From: Robiginitomaculum sp.
GTDB taxonomy: Bacteria > Pseudomonadota > Alphaproteobacteria > Caulobacterales > Maricaulaceae
Length of the DNA: 9,102 nt
Direction of reading: 5' to 3'
Assembly: GCA_021647805.1 (NCBI GenBank)
Contig: JAKITZ010000089.1
Span: 1-9,102 of the forward strand
A model generated the notes under the pieces. The model was not told where the DNA came from. It saw only the letters and a program-made list of their open reading frames with translations, and ran no database searches. Every line of letters starts with the position of its first letter. Within the stretch, counting starts at the first letter, position 1. Below, one piece after another: positions 1 through 5,469 of the stretch. A program made the position numbers and the translations under genes.

Positions 1-1
1 G

Positions 2-709
2 GTCGCTACCCGTGCCTTGGGGCAAGCATTCTTCTCTATTGGGCTGGGTGGCGCGATCATGATTACTTATGGTTCGTATCTACCGAAAAATGTCAATATC
101 CCGCGATCTTCTATCATGATCGGTTTAACTGATACCGGTGTCGCTCTGATTGCAGGGTTGGCGATTTTCCCGATAGTGTTTGCTCATGGTTTAAGTGTCA
201 ATTCGGGTGCTGGTCTTTTCTTCGAAACTTTGCCGATTGCGCTTTCATCGGCTCCGGGTGGTAATTTCATCGGCGCGGCTTTCTTTTTCTTAGCGATTTG
301 CGCTGCTGTTACTTCGTCAATTTCCTTGTTGGAGCCTTCAGTTGCTTGGGTAATAGAAAAATTCAACACCAACCGTACTGGCGCGGCAATCATTATGGGC
401 AGCCTGATGTGGCTGCTTGGATTAGCCTCTATTGGCATTCCCGGCTTTATGGGAGTGCTAGACGTCAAAATAGCCGGCGCGATTCTGGCGCCATTATCAG
501 GCTTGTTGACGGTTTTGTTTGTCGGTTGGAAAATGAAAAAATCGATGGTTGATGAGCAAATGGCTGGTTCATCAGCGCTGTTGCGTTTTTGCCTGTTTAG
601 TCTTGTTCGTTATGTTGCTCCGGTCTCGGTGTTCACAGTTCTGGTTCTTGGTATTGATCACAATTATTTTGGTGACTTTATCGGACGCTTGATCGGAATT
701 GCTACGTGA
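2..709 (+). CDS. Sodium-dependent transporter, SNF/NSS family (3' part, 5' end outside window)
   Basis: C-terminal part (235 codons visible) of a Na+-coupled symporter of the neurotransmitter:sodium symporter (LeuT-like) fold in the inner membrane. The frame is open to the left edge, so the start lies upstream. The visible protein opens with ALGQAFFSIGLGG and MITYGSY, which match LeuT transmembrane helix 6. IAGLAIFP follows in the TM7 region, then AAVTSSISLLEP in TM8. The Ala-x-x-Thr-Ser of TM8 (Thr codon at 311-313) corresponds to the LeuT Na2-site residues Ala351, Thr354 and Ser355, so sodium coupling looks intact. Further hydrophobic helices run to the end. Bacterial members usually import amino acids, but the substrate cannot be read from this half. 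No clear terminator follows the stop. The family call is firm; the substrate is unknown. Confidence 0.9.
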   Translation, partial: VATRALGQAFFSIGLGGAIMITYGSYLPKNVNIPRSSIMIGLTDTGVALIAGLAIFPIVFAHGLSVNSGAGLFFETLPIALSSAPGGNFIGAAFFFLAICAAVTSSISLLEPSVAWVIEKFNTNRTGAAIIMGSLMWLLGLASIGIPGFMGVLDVKIAGAILAPLSGLLTVLFVGWKMKKSMVDEQMAGSSALLRFCLFSLVRYVAPVSVFTVLVLGIDHNYFGDFIGRLIGIAT

Positions 710-851
710 AATAGAGCATAGTTACATATTGCTGTAATTCGTCACTGGTCAATTTGAATTATTTCCTGTAAGCTACTGAATATACTAGTTTTTGGCGAAT
801 TTATGGCCAGTGATCACCACCTCTGATTGCGGCAGGTTTTGGATAAGTAAT
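710..851 (+). promoter_or_regulatory. Upstream region of the lipoprotein-methyltransferase unit, with inverted repeat
   Basis: This 142-nt gap between the transporter stop and the lipoprotein ATG probably holds the promoter of the downstream pair. A TATACT at 781-786 resembles a -10 box, but the best -35-like hexamer, TTGAAT at 754-759, is 21 nt away, so no consensus promoter can be assigned. Flanking it is an inverted repeat, TCACTGGTCA (742-751) and TGGCCAGTGA (804-813), complementary over 10 positions with one G-T pair. The right arm runs into the 8-bp palindrome GTGATCAC (810-817). These could be operator half-sites or a leader stem. The regulatory role is inferred from position and symmetry only. 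Confidence 0.35.
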
Positions 852-1490
852 ATGCAGCGTTTAGCATTTGGTTTGCTGTTTTTGTTTGTTGTAGGATTAG
901 GTGCTTGCACCACGATATCCAGTGGCTCGAATTTTTCGACCAAGATGGACGCAAAAGAAGTTCACCCAATTAAAGTCAAAGCAGACGCTTTGGTGGAATT
1001 GTTTACATTGCGTGGGTGGGCGGTAAAAGCTGATCCAGAAAAACAGGTCAATAAATTTGCTAGTTTGATTACCGGCGGCTGGGGTAAAAGTAACAAAGAG
1101 CCTGCAAATGATGCCGTGGATACCTATCTGAACAGTTTGAACGACAATCTATCGGGGCAAGTGTTACAGCAAGCCATGCTAAATGAGATTAATCTTGCTT
1201 CAGGTGAAATAAGCTCATTAAGCCAAAGGGTCGAGCTGTCAGTTGCCTCAATCAATTCAGATATGGATCTTCGATCTGGAATGTTATCATTGGAAAAAGC
1301 GGTTCTTACTAGCCGTAAAGCCAATAAGTTGTTTGCTCTTGCTGCTAGTCGTTCTGGATTTTCCAGCACCGAGATGAAAACCGGCTTGCAAGGCCTACAG
1401 ACGAATATAACTTTATTGACCCGTCAGGCCGACTCTATGCACGAAACCCGTAGATCAGAGCTTCGCGGATTGTTTAATGGATCCAGCTGA
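852..1490 (+). CDS. Putative lipoprotein of unknown function
   Basis: A 212-residue secreted lipoprotein that I do not recognise as a named family. The start at 852 is chosen because it puts a signal peptide at the N terminus: MQR, a hydrophobic stretch of about 14 residues, then the lipobox Leu16-Gly17-Ala18-Cys19. A longer in-frame version from a TTG at 792 would bury that signal behind 20 polar residues. Thr at +2 after the lipid-modified Cys is not the Asp inner-membrane retention signal, so an outer-membrane destination is plausible. The mature protein (about 194 residues) is polar and looks largely helical, with Leu/Ala-spaced segments around residues 95-200 that could form helical hairpins or coiled coil. 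There is no catalytic motif. The gene overlaps the methyltransferase by 14 nt, so the two are probably co-translated. The Shine-Dalgarno match (GGAT at 841-844) is weak. Confidence 0.7.
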   Translation: MQRLAFGLLFLFVVGLGACTTISSGSNFSTKMDAKEVHPIKVKADALVELFTLRGWAVKADPEKQVNKFASLITGGWGKSNKEPANDAVDTYLNSLNDNLSGQVLQQAMLNEINLASGEISSLSQRVELSVASINSDMDLRSGMLSLEKAVLTSRKANKLFALAASRSGFSSTEMKTGLQGLQTNITLLTRQADSMHETRRSELRGLFNGSS

Positions 1491-2076
1491 GGTCAAAGGG
1501 TTCTTATCCCCAGCCGAAGGTAAAATGCTTGGCCAGTATGCAGCGCAAGGCGTGATGCTAGGTGAGGCGGTGGAAATTGGCTCATGGTGTGGTCGATCAA
1601 CAATTTATATCGCCGATGAGATCGCAAAAACCGAACGTTTGTTTTTCGCCATTGATCATCATCGTGGATCAGAAGAAAATCAACCGGGTTGGGAATGGTT
1701 CGATAAAGAGGTTTGGGACGAACAGGCTAAAGCAATCGATACCTTACCGCACTTTCGTAACAATATTCGCTTGGCCGAGTTAGAAGATACTGTAGTGGCA
1801 ATGGTTGGTAATTCTGCGGCGATAGGTAAGGCGTGGGGTTCGCCTGTGGGTTTTTTGTTCCTTGACGGCGGACATACTATGTCTGCGGCACTGGCGGATT
1901 ACCGTGCTTGGGTCGGGCATATAGCTCAGGGCGGAATATTGGCTATTCATGACGTGTTCCCTGATCCTGCTGATGGTGGTCGTCCACCGTTCGAGGTTTG
2001 TGAAATGGCGGTTGCATCTGGGTTGTTTTCCCGAATTGATCAGGTGGACTCGTTGGCTGTTTTACAACGCCTGTGA
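1477..2076 (+). CDS. Class I SAM-dependent methyltransferase (Methyltransf_24-like)
   Basis: A 199-residue cytoplasmic methyltransferase with a complete Rossmann core. Motif I is Val-Glu33-Ile-Gly-Ser-Trp-Cys-Gly-Arg-Ser (SAM-binding loop). An acidic residue at the end of strand 2 lies in AIDHHRGSEE (Asp60) and would contact the SAM ribose. FLFLDGGH (Asp130-His133) and GGILAIHDVFPDP (His158-Asp159) are typical of the Methyltransf_24 group, whose acid/His residues often bind a metal. The family resemblance is clear, but the substrate is not known; relatives act on small molecules or sugars. The ATG lies inside the end of the lipoprotein gene (14-nt overlap) with no good ribosome site of its own, suggesting translational coupling. 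Its 3' end overlaps the convergent VUT gene by 15 nt. Length is normal for a single-domain member and nothing looks truncated. Confidence 0.85.
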   Translation: MDPAEVKGFLSPAEGKMLGQYAAQGVMLGEAVEIGSWCGRSTIYIADEIAKTERLFFAIDHHRGSEENQPGWEWFDKEVWDEQAKAIDTLPHFRNNIRLAELEDTVVAMVGNSAAIGKAWGSPVGFLFLDGGHTMSAALADYRAWVGHIAQGGILAIHDVFPDPADGGRPPFEVCEMAVASGLFSRIDQVDSLAVLQRL

Positions 2077-2565
2077 TTGGTTCTCTGACCTTCTAACTAC
2101 TAAAGCCACTACAATTGCGCCAACCATTTTGCCTATTATTGACATTACAAGATTGGCAATGGTGAAAAATCCGGCACCAAGCAAGAATACCGCGCTATCA
2201 ATCGGTGCGGCAATTAAGCTGGATAGGAACACCCTCGTCGATAGGCGAAACTTGGTAAAGGTAAACAATGACCAATCGACCAATTCCGAGATCGCAAATG
2301 CAGCGCCTGATGCCAGCGCAAGTCTTGGTCCGGCCAATATAGTGGTTAGGCCAAGAGCGATCACCATGGCGATTAAGACTTTATGTCCTATCTCGCGTTG
2401 GGCAAAGTCACGCACCACTAATACCAAGCCTGTTACAATGGTAACTGGATTAAATGCCCAGCCGCCAAAAAGTTCAATATTTGGCGCCCAAGTAAACGAC
2501 CAATTAACAAACGGGATCAGTGCCACATAGACAAGTGTCCATTTCATCGAAAATAGTTTGCTCAA
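2062..2565 (-). CDS. VUT family (YhhQ/COG1738-type) membrane protein, probable queuosine-precursor-type transporter
   Basis: A 167-residue integral membrane protein with about five or six hydrophobic segments. The VUT/DUF165 hallmarks are present: VRDFAQREIGHK (Arg52, Asp53, Gln56, Gly60), SELVDW (Glu94, Asp97) and a later Pro-Ile-Asp-Ser (Asp123) in a membrane segment. E. coli YhhQ, the best studied member, takes up queuosine precursors (preQ0/preQ1). This protein is clearly shorter than YhhQ (about 220 residues), so the same substrate is an inference. The start is taken as TTG at 2565-2563 because GAGAGG sits 8 nt upstream (2574-2579). The next ATG, six codons in (2547-2545), has no ribosome site before it. 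No queuosine genes lie in the window. The gene is convergent with the methyltransferase and divergent from folA. Confidence 0.75.
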   Translation of the reverse strand: MSKLFSMKWTLVYVALIPFVNWSFTWAPNIELFGGWAFNPVTIVTGLVLVVRDFAQREIGHKVLIAMVIALGLTTILAGPRLALASGAAFAISELVDWSLFTFTKFRLSTRVFLSSLIAAPIDSAVFLLGAGFFTIANLVMSIIGKMVGAIVVALVVRRSENQSQAL

Positions 2566-2573
2566 CGGATCAG

Positions 2574-2579
2574 CCTCTC
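2574..2579 (-). promoter_or_regulatory. Ribosome binding site deciding the TTG start of the VUT gene
   Basis: Read on the minus strand this is GAGAGG, a good match to the anti-Shine-Dalgarno, with 8 nt to the TTG at 2565-2563. No comparable site precedes the downstream in-frame ATG at 2547-2545. It therefore supports TTG as the start codon. Confidence 0.6.
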
Positions 2580-2628
2580 ATACACTTGTGCAATAACCAT
2601 TTATAGTAAAGTGCCATGAAAACCCAAG
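2580..2628. promoter_or_regulatory. Candidate shared (bidirectional) promoter between the VUT gene and folA
   Basis: The two divergent genes are separated by only 50 bp (2566-2615). The segment TTTATAGTAAA contains a plus-strand -10-like TATAGT (2602-2607) and a minus-strand TATAAA (2605-2600) at the same place. For the minus strand, CTTGGG (2628-2623) lies 17 nt upstream as a poor -35. For the plus strand there is no good -35. The plus -10 ends 8 nt before the folA ATG, which would give a leaderless or nearly leaderless mRNA and fits the lack of a ribosome site before folA. This is inferred from hexamers only. Confidence 0.35.
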
Positions 2629-3131
2629 CAAAACTATCAATAATTGTTGCCGCAGGGCTAAATAACGTAATCGGTAAAGATGGTGATATGCCGTGGCGGT
2701 TATCTGCGGACATGGTGCATTTTAAGCGCATCACGGCTGGCAAGCCGGTGTTGATGGGGCGTAAAACTTGGCAAAGCCTGTTTGTGCAACCGCTGCCCGG
2801 ACGGGAAAACCTTGTATTAAGCCGTGATGTTAATTTACCTGCTAAAGGAGCCGAGGTCTTTAACGATATGGACGCTATGATAGCAAAAGGTAAGGCGCTG
2901 GCCGGTGTCGATGGCGAGGTAATGGTGATAGGCGGCGGAGTGCTTTACGAGGCAGTATTACCATTGTGTGATCGGGTGTATTTTACCCGAGTTAATGCCA
3001 GTCCTGACGGAGATACGTATTTCCCAGAGCTTGATCCTAAGAAATGGCGATTAGTGCAGCAACAACCATACCCATCTGGTGACAAAGACGATCATGCCTT
3101 TGTCACACAAGTGTTCGAAAAGGTGGGCTGA
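2616..3131 (+). CDS. folA: Dihydrofolate reductase
   Basis: A 171-residue DHFR that reduces dihydrofolate to tetrahydrofolate with NADPH, supplying one-carbon cofactors for thymidylate, purine and methionine synthesis. All family landmarks are present: NNVIGKDGDMPWRL with Trp27 and the catalytic Asp32 (E. coli Trp22/Asp27), the cofactor motifs GRKTW (49-53), LSR (68-70) and IGGG (105-108), PLPGR ending in the substrate-binding Arg63, and the C-terminal GDKDDHAFVTQVFE strand. The substrate loop SLFVQPLPGR is one residue longer than in E. coli, not unusual outside the gammaproteobacteria. The length is normal. The ATG has no obvious Shine-Dalgarno sequence; a -10-like TATAGT just upstream suggests a very short or absent leader. 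thyA, a frequent neighbour, is not in the window. The gene is convergent with the Mrp ATPase, 9 nt away. Confidence 0.96.
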   Translation: MKTQAKLSIIVAAGLNNVIGKDGDMPWRLSADMVHFKRITAGKPVLMGRKTWQSLFVQPLPGRENLVLSRDVNLPAKGAEVFNDMDAMIAKGKALAGVDGEVMVIGGGVLYEAVLPLCDRVYFTRVNASPDGDTYFPELDPKKWRLVQQQPYPSGDKDDHAFVTQVFEKVG

Positions 3132-3140
3132 GTTAAAGGT

Positions 3141-4241
3141 TTATTGCTTTGTTGCTGCCAATACCTTGTCGGCCAATTCAGCAAATACTTTCCCAAGTGG
3201 ACTATCAGGATCAGTCGCCACTGGTTTTCCATCATCAGAAGCCGAGCGTAATTCTGGATCAAGTGGTATTTCCCCCCAAAATGGTACTTCCAACTCTCCG
3301 GCTACTCTTTTGGCACCGCCTTTGCCGAAAATATCAATCCGCTCACCGCTGTCAGGACTGATAAAACCGGACATGTTTTCGATAACTCCTAAAATTGGAA
3401 CTTTCGCTTTTTGAAACATGTTTACTCCGCGCCTGACATCGGCCAGCGCCACTTCTTGCGGGGTGGCCGCTATTATTGCACCAGCTAACTCGACTGTTTG
3501 CACAAGGGTAAGCTGTGCATCGCCAGTGCCGGGCGGCATGTCCACCACCAACACGTCTAATTCGCCCCAATCACAATCGGAGAACATTTGTTGCAATGCT
3601 CCGATAATCATCGGCCCGCGCCAGATAATTGCTTGTCCGTCACTGACCATAAATCCCATCGATAGAACTTTTACCCCATGAGCGATCAGAGGGATAATTT
3701 TATTATTGTCGTCCAGTTTTGGTTTTTGCCCAGTTAGGCCAAATAATATCGGTGCAGAAGGGCCGTAAATATCGGCATCCATTAACCCAACTTTTTTACC
3801 CTTTTGCGCCAAAGCTACTGCCAAGTTGACGGCGATAGTTGATTTACCAACTCCGCCTTTGCCAGAAGCTACGGCGACAACTGATTTTACACCGGGCAGG
3901 GATTTGGGCGTTGGCGGCGGCGGGGTTCCATGACCACCAGACATTGGTGCTCGTTTTTGCTGCGAACTTTTCGGTGGCTGACTTGGTGTATCACTATGTG
4001 CTGTTAAAACTGCGGTGACGGCATTTACGCCTCTGATTTTGCGAACATCTTTTTCGGCTTTGGCGCGAATCGTTTCCATTTGTTCGGCCATTTCACGGCT
4101 GGTTTCAATGGCAAAGCCGACTCGGTCATCTTTTACGGTCAGCCCCTGAACCACTCCTGAACTTAAAATATCCTTTCCATTATTGGGATCTTTGATTTTG
4201 GAAAGTGCTTTTTCAACGCTTTTTGTTAGTTTTTCAGACAT
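3141..4241 (-). CDS. apbC: Mrp/NBP35-type P-loop ATPase (ApbC-like iron-sulfur cluster carrier), CxxC-less
   Basis: A 366-residue cytoplasmic ATPase of the Mrp/ApbC group, which in other bacteria carries and transfers [4Fe-4S] clusters to apoproteins. Residues 8-85 form a MIP18/DUF59 domain (DPNNGKDI). A Pro/Ser/Gln-rich linker (about 86-115) leads to the ATPase domain, with the deviant Walker A SGKGGVGKST (126-135, two lysines), MDADIYGPS, and the Mrp signature WGELDVLVVDMPPGTGD (Walker B Asp234). The odd point is the C-terminal cluster site. E. coli ApbC has Cys-Ser-Asn-Cys after the ENMS motif; here it is Ser295-Pro-Asp-Ser298. The only cysteine in the protein is Cys223, elsewhere. The start at 4241 has AGGA 9 nt upstream (4254-4251). 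The gene is divergent from hflK and convergent with folA. The family is certain; the cluster-carrier role is less so. Confidence 0.93.
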   Translation of the reverse strand: MSEKLTKSVEKALSKIKDPNNGKDILSSGVVQGLTVKDDRVGFAIETSREMAEQMETIRAKAEKDVRKIRGVNAVTAVLTAHSDTPSQPPKSSQQKRAPMSGGHGTPPPPTPKSLPGVKSVVAVASGKGGVGKSTIAVNLAVALAQKGKKVGLMDADIYGPSAPILFGLTGQKPKLDDNNKIIPLIAHGVKVLSMGFMVSDGQAIIWRGPMIIGALQQMFSDCDWGELDVLVVDMPPGTGDAQLTLVQTVELAGAIIAATPQEVALADVRRGVNMFQKAKVPILGVIENMSGFISPDSGERIDIFGKGGAKRVAGELEVPFWGEIPLDPELRSASDDGKPVATDPDSPLGKVFAELADKVLAATKQ

Positions 4242-4327
4242 TTGGTTCGATCCTGCTTGCTATCTGTTACATCTACCGCCACATATTGGGTTAGTTGAGG
4301 TTTGATTCAAGCAAAAAGAGAGATAAT
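4242..4327. promoter_or_regulatory. Divergent control region between the Mrp ATPase gene and hflK
   Basis: These 86 bp must hold the start signals for both directions unless the genes are read from farther away. On the minus strand TTGAAT (4310-4305) and AATATG (4287-4282) are 17 nt apart, a partial sigma70-like match toward the Mrp gene. On the plus strand TTGCTA (4257-4262) and ACATAT (4281-4286) are 18 nt apart, also partial. AGAGAG (4317-4322) lies 5 nt before the hflK ATG as its ribosome site. No consensus heat-shock promoter was recognised. Hexamer calls are tentative. Confidence 0.35.
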
Positions 4328-5467
4328 ATGTCCTGGAATAACCAGCAAAACGGAAATGGCGGCGGCCCATGGGGACAAAAACCCGGCGGCGGCGGCAAAG
4401 GACCTTGGGGTTCTGGCCCTGATGGTGGCGGTGAACCACCGAATGTAGACGTGGACGAGATGGTGCGTAATTTGCAAAACCGTCTTGGCGGCGTGTTTGG
4501 CGGCGGTGGCGGAAATGGCAAAGGCTCTGGTGGTCTTGGTGGTTTCGGTATCGGGGTGTTTGTTATCCTTGGCCTGTTGTTTTGGATCGCTATGCCCGGC
4601 TCTGGCTGGTATGTGGCCGAAGCCGACGAAGAAGGGGTGGTTTTGCGATTTGGTGCTTACACCCGGACAGAACCACCCGGGTTTCATTTCAAATTACCGG
4701 TTCCGTTTGAACGGGTGTTAAAGCCTAAAGTTACTGCGGCGCATCAAATTGATGTTGGCTTTATAAAATCTGGCAATTCATCGCGTGGTATTCCTGGCGA
4801 AAGCCTGATGCTGACCGGTGATGAGAATATTGTTGAGCTTGGCTTTTCTGTGTTTTGGCAGATCAAAGAAGCGCAGGCTTATTTGTTCAATATAGAAGAA
4901 CCTGATATTGCCTTAAAAGCCGTGGCCGAAAGCGCGATGCGTGAAATTGTCGGCAAAAGTAATTTGGAAGATATTATTACCGGTCAACGTGGTCAAATCG
5001 AAGAAGATGCCCGTGACAATATTCAGGCAATAATGGATGGCTATGGTGCTGGTATCGTTGTAACACAAGTGCAAATTGCTAGGTCACAAGCTCCTGGCAA
5101 GGTTAACGATGCGTTTCGTGACGTGGTTAATGCCGCACAAGACAAAGAAACCACCATCAATGTGGCCACTGCCTATCGTAATGATAAGGTTCCACGGGCT
5201 AGAGGTGATGCTCAGCGTCTATTGCAAGAGGCCGAGGCCTATCGCGAAGCAACAGTTGCCGAAGCCAAGGGTGAGGCTGCTAGGTTCACATTGGTTTATG
5301 ATCAATACAAATTAGCACCAGAAGTTACCCGTCAACGGATGTATCTGGAAACTATGGAGCGGGTATTAGAGAAATCTGATAAAATTCTGCTAGATCCAGA
5401 TAGTGCCAGCGGCGTAGTGCCGTATTTGCCATTAAACGAATTAACCCGTAAAGGTAGAGGACAATAA
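4328..5467 (+). CDS. hflK: HflK, subunit of the FtsH-modulating HflKC complex
   Basis: A 379-residue inner-membrane SPFH/band-7 protein. With HflC it forms large assemblies around the FtsH protease and modulates its degradation of membrane proteins. Residues 1-70 are a cytoplasmic Gly/Asn/Pro/Trp-rich tail (MSWNNQQNGNGGGPWG and more Gly runs), typical of HflK. One transmembrane segment follows (about 72-89), then the SPFH domain starting at GWYVAEADEEGVVLRFG. The diagnostic MLTGDENIVELG is at 161-172. The coiled-coil part, rich in Ala/Glu/Arg, spans about 285-350 and includes EAEAYREATVAEAKGEAARF. ATG 4328 is preferred over a TTG at 4295 because of AGAGAG 5 nt upstream and because MxWNN is the usual HflK beginning. 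hflC follows after 2 nt, so the pair is an operon. Confidence 0.96.
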   Translation: MSWNNQQNGNGGGPWGQKPGGGGKGPWGSGPDGGGEPPNVDVDEMVRNLQNRLGGVFGGGGGNGKGSGGLGGFGIGVFVILGLLFWIAMPGSGWYVAEADEEGVVLRFGAYTRTEPPGFHFKLPVPFERVLKPKVTAAHQIDVGFIKSGNSSRGIPGESLMLTGDENIVELGFSVFWQIKEAQAYLFNIEEPDIALKAVAESAMREIVGKSNLEDIITGQRGQIEEDARDNIQAIMDGYGAGIVVTQVQIARSQAPGKVNDAFRDVVNAAQDKETTINVATAYRNDKVPRARGDAQRLLQEAEAYREATVAEAKGEAARFTLVYDQYKLAPEVTRQRMYLETMERVLEKSDKILLDPDSASGVVPYLPLNELTRKGRGQ

Positions 5468-5469
5468 TC

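Noticed and set aside
710..791. Possible transporter terminator (AGCA...TGCT near 713-733)
   Set aside because: Only four base pairs and no T-run; too weak to call.
792..851. 20-codon N-terminal extension of the lipoprotein from a TTG
   Set aside because: It would place polar sequence before the signal peptide and spoil the lipobox arrangement.
1949..2530. 193-codon plus-strand open frame antisense to the VUT gene
   Set aside because: It lies opposite a gene with clear family motifs, begins inside the methyltransferase in another frame, and its translation has no recognisable domain.
4295..4327. 11-codon extension of HflK from a TTG
   Set aside because: The ATG at 4328 has a ribosome site at suitable distance and gives the usual HflK N terminus.
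4291..4521. Minus-strand frame encoding a proline-rich peptide opposite hflK
   Set aside because: The poly-proline is simply the reverse complement of the Gly-rich codons of HflK.
4328..4540. Gly-codon runs in hflK considered as a CRISPR-like or satellite repeat
   Set aside because: They are irregular, in frame and explained by the Gly-rich tail typical of HflK; there are no spacers or constant repeat unit.
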